Positions 35,193 to 43,100 of a stretch of DNA of 64,000 bases are shown in pieces. The notes under the pieces are model-generated. The model had not been told where the DNA came from. It ran no database searches and worked only from the letters and a program-made list of their open reading frames with translations. Source of the stretch: Taklimakanibacter deserti (GTDB lineage: Bacteria > Pseudomonadota > Alphaproteobacteria > Rhizobiales > Aestuariivirgaceae). Positions within the stretch are counted from its first letter, which is position 1. Every line of letters begins with the position of its first letter. The position numbers and the translations under genes were made by a program. The stretch is from positions 332,103 to 396,102 of the forward strand of contig QORU01000007.1 of the NCBI GenBank assembly GCA_003574785.1. The letters run 5' to 3'.

Positions 35193-35969
35193 ATGAGCAA
35201 GCGTTCCCGGTTTCCTCAGCGTGTCAGAGCGCGTGAAACGCTCGTCGGACCGTGGATGAGCATCCCGCATCCGATGGTCGTGGAAATGATGGCGCAGGCC
35301 GGACCAGATTTCCTCCTCATCGACGGCGAGCATGCGCCGATCACGCCCCAGGCGCTGCCCGCTCTGCTGCCGGCGGCCGACCAGCAGGACCTGCCGGTGA
35401 TCTATCGCGTGGCCTGGAACCGGATCGAGCTGATCAAGGCCGCGCTCGACAGCGGTGTCGCCGGACTCATGGTCCCGATGATCAATTCGGCGGCGGAAGC
35501 GGCGGAAGCCATCGCCGCCGCCAAATATCCCCCGATGGGCAAGCGCGGCATGGGAGCCTGGCGCGCATCGAACTATTATCTCGACGACGGCGCCTATGTC
35601 GAGCGTGCCAACCAGGACACGCTGATGGTGCTGCAGATCGAAACCAAGGAGGCGATCCGCGACATCAAGGCGATCGCGCAAGTGCCCGGCATCGATGCGC
35701 TGTTCATCGGCCCCGCCGACCTTTCGCGCTCGCTCGGGCTGGCGAGCACTGCGCCGGAGGCCGAATTGCGCAAGGCCTATGCGCAAGTGGTGCGCGCGGC
35801 CGAGCGGAACGGTATCGCCGCGGGCATAGATGTCGTGTCGCCGGACTATGCCGCGATCTATCGCGAGATCGGCTTCACCTTCATGACCTTCGGTACCGAT
35901 TTCGGCTTCATCATCGACGCCGGCAAGGCCAGCCTGAAGAAATTTCGCGCCAAGATCAAAGCGGCCTGA
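35193..35969 (+). CDS. HpcH/HpaI-family aldolase (2-keto-3-deoxy-sugar-acid type)
   Basis: Metal-dependent class II pyruvate aldolase of 258 residues. Motifs are VGPWMSIPHPMVVEMMAQAG, FLLIDGEHAPI (general acid/base and metal region), VIYRVAWNRIELIKAALDSG, GLMVPMINSA, KRGMGAWRAS, LMVLQIETKEA (metal Glu) and LFIGPADLSRSLG. Relatives cleave 2-keto-3-deoxy-L-rhamnonate or 4-hydroxy-2-oxoheptanedioate to pyruvate plus an aldehyde. It may complete the sugar-acid route begun by the dehydratase at 449, although the two are 34 kb apart. Followed 23 bases later by a DUF2938-like gene. Confidence 0.9.
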   Translation: MSKRSRFPQRVRARETLVGPWMSIPHPMVVEMMAQAGPDFLLIDGEHAPITPQALPALLPAADQQDLPVIYRVAWNRIELIKAALDSGVAGLMVPMINSAAEAAEAIAAAKYPPMGKRGMGAWRASNYYLDDGAYVERANQDTLMVLQIETKEAIRDIKAIAQVPGIDALFIGPADLSRSLGLASTAPEAELRKAYAQVVRAAERNGIAAGIDVVSPDYAAIYREIGFTFMTFGTDFGFIIDAGKASLKKFRAKIKAA

Positions 35970-35992
35970 CTTCGAACGGGGAGGAGAAGCCC

Positions 35993-36487
35993 GTGGCAGA
36001 ATTGGTTGCCTGCGCACTCACCCTCGGGATCGGCGCCACGCTCGTCATGGATCTGTGGGCCATCGTCCAGAGGCATGTTTTCGGGATCCCGTCGCTCGAC
36101 TATGCCATGGTCGGGCGCTGGCTCGGCCATTTGCCGCGCGGGCGCTTCGCGCATCAGAGCATTGGCGCAGCCGCCCCTGTCGCCGGCGAGCGAGCGATCG
36201 GATGGATCGCGCATTATGCCATCGGCGTGCTCTTCGCCCTGCTGCTTCTCGCCATCTGGGGTCTCGGCTGGGCACGGCAGCCGACAGTCTTGCCGGCGCT
36301 CATCGTCGGTATCGGAACGATCCTGCTTCCCTTCCTGATCATGCAGCCGGCTTTCGGCCTAGGGATAGCCGCGGCCAAGACCCCGAAGCCCAACCGTGCC
36401 CGCCTGCTCAGCCTTGCCGCCCACACGGCCTTCGCCATCGGTCTTTATCTATCGGCCTGGCTCTGGGCGATAATCGCTAGTGCGTGA
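35993..36487 (+). CDS. DUF2938-like integral membrane protein
   Basis: A 164-residue membrane protein with four hydrophobic segments: LVACALTLGIGATLVMDLWA, IGWIAHYAIGVLFALLLLAI, TVLPALIVGIGTILLPFLIM and LLSLAAHTAFAIGLYLSAWL. The conserved RGRFAHQSIGAAAPV loop matches the DUF2938 family. The GTG at 35993 is 6 bases after GAGGAG, so a GTG start is preferred. It follows the aldolase by 23 bases and may be co-transcribed. Function unknown. Confidence 0.8.
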   Translation: MAELVACALTLGIGATLVMDLWAIVQRHVFGIPSLDYAMVGRWLGHLPRGRFAHQSIGAAAPVAGERAIGWIAHYAIGVLFALLLLAIWGLGWARQPTVLPALIVGIGTILLPFLIMQPAFGLGIAAAKTPKPNRARLLSLAAHTAFAIGLYLSAWLWAIIASA

Positions 36488-36513
36488 TGATGGCGCTTTG
36501 CACTCGCCAAAGC

Positions 36514-37041
36514 TCAAGATTTTGGCGAAGGCATCGTGACTTTCTCCAGCGCGTTGGCGACGGCGGAGGTCAAAAGGAACAAACGGTTGGATCTTAGCGG
36601 AAAACGTCGAAAACCAAACCCCCCATAGAAAACAGCAGCGTGTTCATCCTTGGCATCAACAACGATGGCAAAAACAGCAAGCGATTGCGTGGCCGATAGA
36701 ATGCGGCGCAGCGCATCTGCCACGAGGAGCTCGCCAATAGCTTTGCCACGAACACGTACATCTCGCGCCAATCGTCCAATCAACGCGGCCGGAATGCCAT
36801 CATAGCGCGGGAGTTTGCGCGCAATCTCTTCAGGCAAGTCATCAAGATCGAGCTTGAACGAGCCCAGGCTGTAAAAGCCGACAATCCCCAAGTCCGAATC
36901 CACGGCAACAAATACTCGCGCGATATTGCGACGGTCGTCCTGACCAGCTCTGCGCCAGAACCATTCGTCGAGCTCGATTTTTCCGCAGGAGAACTTCGAG
37001 CGGTCGTGTTGCTTGCCCAGCGGTTCGAAGATGAGGCCCAA
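36514..37041 (-). CDS. GNAT-type toxin, TacT-like acetyltransferase
   Basis: A 175-residue GNAT protein of the TacT group, which blocks translation by acetylating aminoacyl-tRNA. Features are CGKIELDEWFWRRA at the N-terminus, VGFYSLGSFKLDLDDLP, LIGRLARDVRVRGKAIGELL (acetyl-CoA motif) and the C-terminal AAVFYGGFGF with a Tyr. It begins 3 bases after the stop of the DUF1778 gene, the normal antitoxin-first order. Activity is not provable from sequence, but the pairing makes a type II toxin-antitoxin system likely. Confidence 0.87.
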   Translation of the reverse strand: MGLIFEPLGKQHDRSKFSCGKIELDEWFWRRAGQDDRRNIARVFVAVDSDLGIVGFYSLGSFKLDLDDLPEEIARKLPRYDGIPAALIGRLARDVRVRGKAIGELLVADALRRILSATQSLAVFAIVVDAKDEHAAVFYGGFGFRRFPLRSNRLFLLTSAVANALEKVTMPSPKS

Positions 37042-37044
37042 TCT

Positions 37045-37335
37045 TCAACCGATCAATTCGCGGTGACGGCGAAGAGCAGTGACAAGCTTATCGGTTGGTT
37101 CAGGCGGATTCGTCAGGGCGTCGAGAAAGGCTTGCCGGTCAGCGCCGGTCAGGACCATCCGCTCGTGCTCGTCCAGTACGCGGCGCGCCCCTTCATAGGC
37201 GAGATCCCCGGCGGTCAAGCCGGTCACGGCCATCGCCCGCTGTATCAGTTCTTTGGCCGACGCGCCGACACGCAACTCGATCCTCTCGCGCTTGATCTCG
37301 CGGTCCGGTTTCCGGCGACTGGACGTCGTGGGCAT
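37045..37335 (-). CDS. DUF1778 antitoxin, TacA-like ribbon-helix-helix protein
   Basis: A 96-residue antitoxin. An N-terminal ribbon-helix-helix (RERIELRVGASAKELIQRAM AVTGLTAGD) binds DNA and autoregulates. The C-terminal half (VLTGADRQAFLDALTNPPEP followed by helix LVTALRRHR) is the toxin-wrapping segment, with the typical L..(D/E)...F..AL...P motif. Located 3 bases upstream of the TacT-like gene on the same strand. Confidence 0.87.
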   Translation of the reverse strand: MPTTSSRRKPDREIKRERIELRVGASAKELIQRAMAVTGLTAGDLAYEGARRVLDEHERMVLTGADRQAFLDALTNPPEPTDKLVTALRRHRELIG

Positions 37336-37444
37336 TTGATGTCTCCTTCGGATCCTATGTACGGCATAACGCCGTGCATTTCAATACCGTGAAGTCGCAT
37401 GCCGGATACCTCGAACCGACCTCGCACTTCCAAAAAAGCCGCGA

Positions 37445-37470
37445 GATAGTTTCTAATCTTGGAAACTATC
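37445..37470. promoter_or_regulatory. Palindromic operator 1: GATAGTTTC-N8-GAAACTATC
   Basis: Nine-base arms GATAGTTTC (37445-37453) and GAAACTATC (37462-37470) are exact reverse complements around 8 bases. An almost identical second element lies 52 bases downstream. Placed 64 bases upstream of the GST start and 110 bases from the divergent antitoxin gene. The ArsR protein of the GST operon is the best candidate binder. Confidence 0.65.
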
Positions 37471-37497
37471 TCTTGCCCTGCCGGCGATGGCCGCCTA

Positions 37498-37521
37498 ATA
37501 GTTTCCCGAATTGGAAACTAT
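37498..37521. promoter_or_regulatory. Palindromic operator 2: ATAGTTTC-N8-GAAACTAT
   Basis: ATAGTTTC (37498-37505) and GAAACTAT (37514-37521) repeat operator 1 with the same 8-base spacer and end 12 bases before the GST start. A possible -35/-10 pair (TTGCCC at 37473, 17-base spacer, TAATAG at 37496) lies between and into the two elements, so occupancy would block RNA polymerase. Confidence 0.65.
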
Positions 37522-37533
37522 CTGGTGCCCACC

Positions 37534-38214
37534 GTGTCGCTGACCCTCTATATCCATCCCCTCGCCTCCTTCTGCCACAAGGTGCTGATCGCATTTTACG
37601 AGAACGACACGCCCTTCCGCGCCGAAACCGTCGATTTCAGCGATCCGGGCTCGGCCAAAGCTCATCTCGAACGCTGGCCGGTCGGCAAGATACCGGTGCT
37701 GTTCGACGACAGGACGATGCGCGTCATCCCCGAAACCAGCATCATCATCGAATATCTGCAGGAGAACTATCCGGGGCGCGCCGCTCTCCTGCCCAAAGAC
37801 GCGGCCGTGCGGTTGGAGACACGCCTGTGGGACCGCTTCTTCGATCTCCATGTCAACACGCCAATGGGCAAGATCGTCACCGACCGCATCCGGCCGGAAG
37901 GCAAATCCGACGCCTATGGCGTGGCGGAGGCGCGCGCGACGCTCACCACCGCCTATGCGATGATCGAAGAGCAGGTGTCGTCGCATGACTGGGCGGCAGG
38001 CGATGACTTCACGCTCGCCGATTGCGCCGCCGCCCCCGCCCTCTTCTATGCTTCGATCGTCCATCCCTTCGGCAAGCGCCAACCACATCTCGCGCAGTAT
38101 TTCGATCGGCTGCTCGCCCGTCCCTCGGTCAGCCAAGTGATCGATGAAGCCCGGCCGTTCTTTCCGATGTTTCCCTATCGCGACGCGATGCCGGCGCGCT
38201 ATCTGACCGGCTGA
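37534..38214 (+). CDS. Glutathione S-transferase family protein
   Basis: A 226-residue GST. The thioredoxin-like N-domain reads SLTLYIHPLASFCHKVLIAF, GKIPVLFDD and the Pro/Ser glutathione motif PETSIIIEYLQ; the helical C-domain has ARATLTTAYAMIEEQ and FTLADCAAAPAL. The GTG at 37534 gives the family N-terminus (V/M)SLTLYIHP; longer versions would start within the operators. First gene of a GST-ArsR-SRPBCC-GFA-SnoaL unit, suggesting inducible detoxification of an electrophile. Confidence 0.85.
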   Translation: MSLTLYIHPLASFCHKVLIAFYENDTPFRAETVDFSDPGSAKAHLERWPVGKIPVLFDDRTMRVIPETSIIIEYLQENYPGRAALLPKDAAVRLETRLWDRFFDLHVNTPMGKIVTDRIRPEGKSDAYGVAEARATLTTAYAMIEEQVSSHDWAAGDDFTLADCAAAPALFYASIVHPFGKRQPHLAQYFDRLLARPSVSQVIDEARPFFPMFPYRDAMPARYLTG

Positions 38215-38233
38215 CCGAAGGGGAGGCCCTGAG

Positions 38234-38566
38234 ATGAAGCCCGAGCAGTTCGACCGCCTGTTCCACGCCCTCGCCGATCCCTACCGGCGCCAGATGGTGG
38301 AGCGGCTGGCGCGCGGCCCCGCATCGGTGAAGGAACTCGCCGGACCGATCGAGATCGCCTTGCCTTCGGCCGTCAAGCACCTCAAGGTGCTGGAAGAAGG
38401 CGGCATCGTGCTGTCGGAAAAGACGGGACGGGTGCGCACCTACAGGATGCGGCCCAATGCCCTCAGATCCATCAGCCAGTGGGTGAAGCAGCGGGAAGCG
38501 GCGATGAACAAGGCCTTCGACCGCCTGGTCCAGGCCATGCAGGATTTCCCGGAAAAGGACGAGTGA
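38234..38566 (+). CDS. ArsR-type winged-helix regulator
   Basis: A 110-residue regulator: FDRLFHALADPYRRQMVERL (helix 1), VKELAGPIEIALPSAVKHLK (recognition region) and VLSEKTGRVRTYRM (wing). Of the SRPBCC-linked subgroup without metal-binding Cys. It lies between GST and SRPBCC genes, 19 bases after the former and 2 before the latter. It probably represses the operon through the two TAGTTTC-N8-GAAACTA elements upstream of GST. Confidence 0.88.
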   Translation: MKPEQFDRLFHALADPYRRQMVERLARGPASVKELAGPIEIALPSAVKHLKVLEEGGIVLSEKTGRVRTYRMRPNALRSISQWVKQREAAMNKAFDRLVQAMQDFPEKDE

Positions 38567-38568
38567 AA

Positions 38569-39039
38569 ATGGGTGTCTTCGTCAGCCATACGACCTTCGT
38601 GATCGAGCGCGATCTGCCGGGAAGCCCGGCGCATGCCTTCCGCTTCTGGTCGGAGCACGCGCGCAAGCGGCAATGGACGAGCTGCCATCCGGACTGGGCG
38701 GTGCTCGAGGACATATTCGATGTGCGCATCGGCGGCCTGGAAAAGGTCCGCTGGCGCACGCTGGAGGGCGTCGAGCATGGGTACCGCGCCCATTATCTCG
38801 ACGTCGTGCCGGGCAAGCAGATCATCTATGCCTATGCGATGAACACCGGCGCCGTGCAAAATTCGGCGGCGCTCGCCACCGTCGAATTCGTCGGCCAGCG
38901 CGGCAAGACGAAAATGACCTATACCGAGCAGGCCGCCTTTCTCGACGCGGCCGATGCCAAGGGACGCAGCCAGGGCACGGAAATGGGATTCGACAGGCTC
39001 GCTCTGGCGATCGAGAGGAGCCTCGCCGTCGCGCATTGA
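38569..39039 (+). CDS. SRPBCC domain protein
   Basis: A 156-residue START-like/SRPBCC fold: TTFVIERDLPGSPAHAFRFW (strand and helix), DIFDVRIGGLEKVRW, YLDVVPGKQIIYAYAM, TKMTYTEQAAFLD and the C-terminal helix GTEMGFDRLALAIERSL. The ATG at 38569 starts 2 bases after the ArsR stop and has AAAGGA upstream. Paired with the regulator as in many ArsR-SRPBCC modules; ligand unknown. Confidence 0.85.
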   Translation: MGVFVSHTTFVIERDLPGSPAHAFRFWSEHARKRQWTSCHPDWAVLEDIFDVRIGGLEKVRWRTLEGVEHGYRAHYLDVVPGKQIIYAYAMNTGAVQNSAALATVEFVGQRGKTKMTYTEQAAFLDAADAKGRSQGTEMGFDRLALAIERSLAVAH

Positions 39040-39059
39040 AAAGAAGCAGGAGAGCGAAG

Positions 39060-39526
39060 ATGATGAACGACTGGAAACTGCCCTGGGACGGCGGGTGCCT
39101 GTGTGGCCAGATCAGATTCCGCATCAGCGCGCCGCCGCTCCTGACCATGGCTTGCCACTGCGCCGGCTGCCAGAAGCTGAGCGCCAGCGCCTATTCCCTG
39201 ACCATCGCCGTGCCGAGCGAAGGTTTTGCCGTCACGCAAGGCGACACGGCGGTCGGCGGCCGGCACGGGCCCAACCGGCAGCTCTATTGCCCGCATTGCA
39301 AGAACTGGATGTTCACCCACGCCCACGGCCTCGACTTCTTCGTCAATGTGCGCGCCACCATGCTCGACAGGCACGATTGGTATGTGCCCTATGTCGAGAC
39401 CTATACGGCGGAAAAATGCCCTGGGCGACGACACCGGCGAAGCACAGTTTCGCCACGCAGCCCGATCTCGAGGGCTATGCACCACTCATCGAGGCCTTCG
39501 CCCGCGAAGGTGCGCGCCCGTCCTGA
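39060..39526 (+). pseudogene. GFA-domain (glutathione-dependent formaldehyde-activating-like) gene with a -1 frameshift
   Basis: The reading frame starts CLCGQIRFRISAPPL, ACHCAGCQKLSASAY and YCPHCKNWMF, giving all zinc Cys pairs of the GFA/CENP-V fold. It then breaks at a run of five A (39412-39416). One extra A would give the expected ETYTAEKMPWATTPAKHSF end and stop at 39524-39526. Without it, translation reads through into the next gene's frame to 39998. Either a real inactivating deletion, a sequencing error in a homopolymer, or slippage. GFA proteins bind zinc and act on small adducts of glutathione in at least some cases. Confidence 0.7.
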
Positions 39527-39581
39527 GGACGGACAGGCATGTGCAACGAAACTCCCTTACGGACGTTGCCAGTCTGTAAAC

Positions 39582-39998
39582 ATGGACTGGACCCAAATGG
39601 ATTTGACTTTCGAAGAATTCCTGGAAAAGCGCCGTGAGGCGGCGCTCGCCTATGTCAAAGGCGATGCCCGTCCCGTCATCGATCTCTCCGCATCATCGGG
39701 TGCGGCCACCTTCTTCGATCCAGGCGGCGGTATCGTCGAGGGCGCCGAAGCGGTGCTGAAGGCCTATCGCGAAGGCGCCCAGATGTTCGGGCCCCAAAGC
39801 GTCACCGATCTCGAGATCCACGACTATGGCGCCTCAGGCGATTTCGGCTTCTGGGCCGGCCTGCAACGCGCCACCGTCGCCATCAAGGACCGCGCCGAGC
39901 CCGCTTCGATGACCTTGCGCGTCAGCGAAGTGTTTCATCGGCAGGAGGGCGAGTGGCGCATGGTCCACCGCCACGCCTCGGTGGCCAACGGAAAATGA
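39582..39998 (+). CDS. SnoaL/DUF4440-like (NTF2 fold) protein
   Basis: A 138-residue NTF2-type protein: LTFEEFLEKRREAALAYVKG, ATFFDPGGGIVEGAEAVLKA, FGFWAGLQRATVAIKD, MTLRVSEVFHRQEGEWRMVH and RHASVA. The fold forms a cone-shaped pocket used by isomerases, cyclases and binding proteins, often in detoxification. It is the last gene of the GST operon. Because of the upstream frameshift the broken GFA frame runs into this one in phase, so a fusion product is formally possible. Confidence 0.8.
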   Translation: MDWTQMDLTFEEFLEKRREAALAYVKGDARPVIDLSASSGAATFFDPGGGIVEGAEAVLKAYREGAQMFGPQSVTDLEIHDYGASGDFGFWAGLQRATVAIKDRAEPASMTLRVSEVFHRQEGEWRMVHRHASVANGK

Positions 39999-40008
39999 CC
40001 GGCATGGA

Positions 40009-40638
40009 TCACGGCCAGGGCTGAGGCTCAGTCGCGGCGAAGCTCGGCCGCTCGGCGCAACCGGCGACGATCGCTTCGAGCCGCGGACGGCCGCGCCACG
40101 GAAAGCCGCCACGCGCCTCCGTCCACAGGACGAAGCTTGCCAGTGCTATGTCCTGGACAGACAGGACGCCGGGCAGAAATCCGTCCGGCGCCGCGTTCCC
40201 TTCGAGCCAGTCCAGCGTGCGGCCTAACCGTTCGGCATGGCGGTCGGCCGGATCGAAGCCGAGAAGATTCTTTCCGCCCGGACGCAAGCCCGCCCAGTTC
40301 TGATATTTGATAGCGGCCAGCGCGTCACCCATGGCGAGCAGCACAGCCAGCAACTGATCGTCCTGCCAGTATCCTTCCCAGCGCCGCACGGCACGCGCCA
40401 CGGGCAGAGGCTCGCGGCGCGGCAGCGCCATGAGGAAATCGATGATGATCCGGGTCGGGAACTTGACGCCTTCCGCCGTTTCGAGCGCCGGCACTTGCCC
40501 CAGGGGATTGATGGCGAAATAGTCGTTCGCCGGCGGAAATCCCCTGATCGCCACCTCCTTGCAGTCAAGGGCAAGCTCACGCACCAGCACCCGGATGATC
40601 CGGGCGAATGGAGAACCCGGCGTATAATGCAGCTTCAC
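40009..40638 (-). CDS. Glutathione S-transferase family protein
   Basis: A 209-residue GST with N-domain MKLHYTPGSPFARIIRVLVRE, NPLGQVPALETAEG and the SNAIL-like motif FPTRIIIDFLMALP, and helical C-domain with LGRTLDWLEGNAAPDGFLPG followed by SVQDIALASFVLWTE. It converges with the SnoaL-like gene (11 bases between stops) but faces the other way, so it is regulated independently of the GST operon upstream. Substrate unknown. Confidence 0.86.
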   Translation of the reverse strand: MKLHYTPGSPFARIIRVLVRELALDCKEVAIRGFPPANDYFAINPLGQVPALETAEGVKFPTRIIIDFLMALPRREPLPVARAVRRWEGYWQDDQLLAVLLAMGDALAAIKYQNWAGLRPGGKNLLGFDPADRHAERLGRTLDWLEGNAAPDGFLPGVLSVQDIALASFVLWTEARGGFPWRGRPRLEAIVAGCAERPSFAATEPQPWP

Positions 40639-40687
40639 CGGCGATCTCTCCCGACTCTCTTCCGGTGCTGCATTCGCGCGCTCGTCC

Positions 40688-41818
40688 CTATTTCACGCCG
40701 GACACCAGCCCGTCGTGCCGCTCGGCCGAGCCTGTGCCGTTCTTGAGCCAGCATTCATGGCGGCGGACGACATAGGTGAAGGCCTTGCAGGCCCTGGTCC
40801 CGCTGCAGGAAATGAGACAGGCTTCGAAGGTCGTCGCCTCTTGCCGGTCGATATCGTTGCCGGGATAATCGGTCGCTTCCTGGATCGCCATGGCGGTCCG
40901 GCGAATGCGTTTCTTGAGGCCCCCGCGAAGACCCGAGACCGCAGCCGGGTGACTGACCGCAATCTCGGCGCTGGCCTTGAGAAAGCATGCGGAACGGGCG
41001 GTGTTGAAGGTGAAGGCGGCGCAGCCCTCTTCGGCCGTGCATTGCCCTTCGCATTCATCAGCACTCTTGGTCTTGATCGGCATGTCGGGCAAATTGCGGC
41101 CATAGAGATCGACCTGTGGCAGGCGCTTGATCACCGGCGCGGTCCCGGCCGGCATCTCATCGGCACTGGCCGTGATGATATCCGCCCCATAAGGGCTCAC
41201 CGCGATTCCCAGATCGCGCGCTCGGCCCATGGTCAACATGTGCAATCCTTGCGGCGGCGAACCGGTAATATAGGTGATCGCGCGCTGCGGCAGTCGAAGC
41301 TCTTGCAGATAATCAAGCACCACCGCCTCCGCCGCCTCGCTTGTTCGCGGCCTGCCGTACTTCAAGACATAGGCCCTGTGAAAGCCAATGCGGGCGTTCT
41401 CCGCCATGAAGCGCTCAGCGCCGCCGAGCCAGGCCAAGGCACAGGCGGATGTACATCGCGTCGCCGATGGGATGACGGTCGCGAACCCTTTCCGTTGAAT
41501 GGCACGGCCAATGCCCAAGCCGGCAATCACCATGCCGCCGGGGCTCTCGAAGCGAACGACCGCCTCCTTGATGTCGTCCGTCTTTCGCATGAACTGAAGA
41601 CCATCGGTCGCGGCGAGCTCGCCCCTCACCAGGATCACCGCCGGCCCGGACTTGGGCGTGAAGGTCACAATTTCGGCCGACTCGGCAGAACCGGCATCGA
41701 GCCCCTGATGGCAAAAGAGAATGGCCAGGCCGATCACAAGCTTACGCAGCGAGCGCGTGGGACCAGCCCAAGGCGCAGGCCAGGCATTTCGATGGTGAGC
41801 AGTAGTCGAGCGGATCAT
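40688..41818 (-). CDS. ClpP/SppA-like periplasmic protease domain fused to two PAN domains
   Basis: A 376-residue exported protein. The hydrophobic signal region (LRKLVIGLAILFCHQGLDAG) precedes a ClpP-crotonase-like domain with AVVRFESPGGMVIAGLGIG, TRCTSACALAWLGGAERFM and IGFHRAYV, where Ser and His are plausible catalytic residues. Two PAN/Apple modules follow, each with four Cys (NLPDMPIKTKSADECEGQCT ... FNTARSACFLK and FEACLISCSGTRACKAFTY). PAN modules bind proteins or sugars. The combination suggests a substrate-tethered periplasmic protease. ATG 41818 is preferred over the longer frame at 41881. Confidence 0.75.
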   Translation of the reverse strand: MIRSTTAHHRNAWPAPWAGPTRSLRKLVIGLAILFCHQGLDAGSAESAEIVTFTPKSGPAVILVRGELAATDGLQFMRKTDDIKEAVVRFESPGGMVIAGLGIGRAIQRKGFATVIPSATRCTSACALAWLGGAERFMAENARIGFHRAYVLKYGRPRTSEAAEAVVLDYLQELRLPQRAITYITGSPPQGLHMLTMGRARDLGIAVSPYGADIITASADEMPAGTAPVIKRLPQVDLYGRNLPDMPIKTKSADECEGQCTAEEGCAAFTFNTARSACFLKASAEIAVSHPAAVSGLRGGLKKRIRRTAMAIQEATDYPGNDIDRQEATTFEACLISCSGTRACKAFTYVVRRHECWLKNGTGSAERHDGLVSGVK

Positions 41819-42010
41819 TGAGCCATGCCCCTCAATCGTCCGCCCCACAGAGTCACTATTCTCAAAAAATGTGGTTAACAAGTGGTTATGCTGAAGATCT
41901 GGGGCGTGACGAGGCCAATGTGACGTCGGAGCACCGCGCGCGATGAAATCGCCAAGGGAACCCTCTCATGCCTGCAGGCATTGCCTCGCAGAACAAGGAC
42001 AGCGGCCGCC

Positions 42011-42505
42011 ATGACCCCTCTCGTCTATGAGGCGATGCAATTCGCCCGCCAGGTCCACAAGGACCAGAAGCGCAAATATACGAACGAACCCTATAGCAGC
42101 CACCTGGCCGAGGTCGCGGGAATCGTCGCTGCCGTCACCGACAATCCCGAGGCGCTCGCCACCGCCTGGCTGCATGACACGGTCGAGGACCAGCATGTCG
42201 ATCTCAGGGTGATCGCGCAGCGTTTCGGCGAAAAAGTTGCAGAAGGGGTCGAAGCCCTCTCGGACATCGAAAACGGCAACCGGAAGGACCGCGAAGCCGC
42301 CTCGCGCCAGCGCCTCCATGCCGCTGCCCCCTGGATCCAGACGATCAAGGTCGCGGACATCATCAGCAACAGCAGCACGATCGCGCTGCATGATCCGGGC
42401 TATGCGCCGAAATACCTGGACGAGAAACGAGCGATGCTCGCGGTGCTCGACCACGCCGACAGCCGGCTCATGGACATCGCCGTCACCCAGACGCAGCGTG
42501 ATTAA
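42011..42505 (+). CDS. HD-domain hydrolase, small alarmone hydrolase-like
   Basis: A 164-residue HD-superfamily protein resembling Mesh1/SAH (p)ppGpp hydrolases. Motifs are FARQVHKDQKRKYTNEPYSS HLAEVAGIV (His31), AWLHDTVED (His55-Asp56, Glu59-Asp60) and VKVADIISNS (metal Asp). It lacks the synthetase and regulatory domains of full SpoT. It would degrade (p)ppGpp or a related nucleotide. Its stop codon overlaps the convergent GlsB-like gene by 4 bases (42502-42505). Confidence 0.83.
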   Translation: MTPLVYEAMQFARQVHKDQKRKYTNEPYSSHLAEVAGIVAAVTDNPEALATAWLHDTVEDQHVDLRVIAQRFGEKVAEGVEALSDIENGNRKDREAASRQRLHAAAPWIQTIKVADIISNSSTIALHDPGYAPKYLDEKRAMLAVLDHADSRLMDIAVTQTQRD

Positions 42506-42756
42506 GCGCGTTTCACCACGCGCACGATCAGCAGCAGGATCACGGCACCAATCGTAGCGCCGAGAATGGCGCCGAGCACGCCGCCGCCCAGGCTGACGCC
42601 GATGCGCGGCAACAGCAGGCCGGCAATGAAGGCACCGATGATGCCGACCACCATGTCGCCGATGAGGCCGAAGCCGCCGCCCCTGACGATCAGACCGGCA
42701 AGCCAGCCGGCAATGGCGCCGATGAGCAGAAAAACCAGGATCGAAACCAAATCCAT
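42502..42756 (-). CDS. GlsB/YeaQ/YmgE-family membrane protein
   Basis: An 84-residue protein with three transmembrane segments: DLVSILVFLLIGAIAGWLAG, GLIGDMVVGIIGAFIAGLLL and GGVLGAILGATIGAVILLLI. The spacing and Gly pattern are those of transglycosylase-associated/stress-response proteins of this family. The family is often induced by general stress. Convergent and overlapping with the HD hydrolase by 4 bases. Confidence 0.9.
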   Translation of the reverse strand: MDLVSILVFLLIGAIAGWLAGLIVRGGGFGLIGDMVVGIIGAFIAGLLLPRIGVSLGGGVLGAILGATIGAVILLLIVRVVKRA

Positions 42757-42897
42757 GATCGTACCTCCAAGGGCTCAACGGAACCGGGAACCCATTGTTC
42801 CATATGCCGGGCAGACGATGGCGCCGAAAGCAGGAACCAACGGTGCATGGTCGCGTTGGTTAGGCGACGCCAATCAAGGCGTTCGAGGAGACCTCCT

Positions 42898-43080
42898 ATG
42901 AATCGTGAGCACGAGAAAACCACCCAGCAGGGTGGACAGAAACAGCAACAGCAAGGCGATCAGCCGATGCGCCCAGGCCAGGACCAGCAGGGCGGCGGCA
43001 CCCGCAATCCGGGACAGCAACAGCAGCAGGAACCGGACCGCCAGTCGGATATGGATGAAGAGAAGAAACGCGATATGTGA
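42898..43080 (+). CDS. Small Gln-rich hydrophilic protein, 60 residues
   Basis: Low-complexity protein MNREHEKTTQQGGQKQQQQG...NPGQQQQQEPDRQSDMDEEKKRDM, highly soluble and disordered. AGGAGACCTCCT precedes the ATG. A strong rho-independent terminator follows 20 bases after the stop, which supports expression as a single small gene. Its neighbours include a GlsB-like and an SDR stress gene, so a desiccation or stress role is plausible but unproven. Confidence 0.6.
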   Translation: MNREHEKTTQQGGQKQQQQGDQPMRPGQDQQGGGTRNPGQQQQQEPDRQSDMDEEKKRDM

Positions 43081-43100
43081 AGCGGCTCTTTTGCCGTTCC

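Noticed and set aside
38673..39998. A single long protein covering the GFA and SnoaL-like genes
   Set aside because: Its first part is out of frame with the SRPBCC gene it overlaps, and it is explained by the single-base frameshift at 39412-39416.
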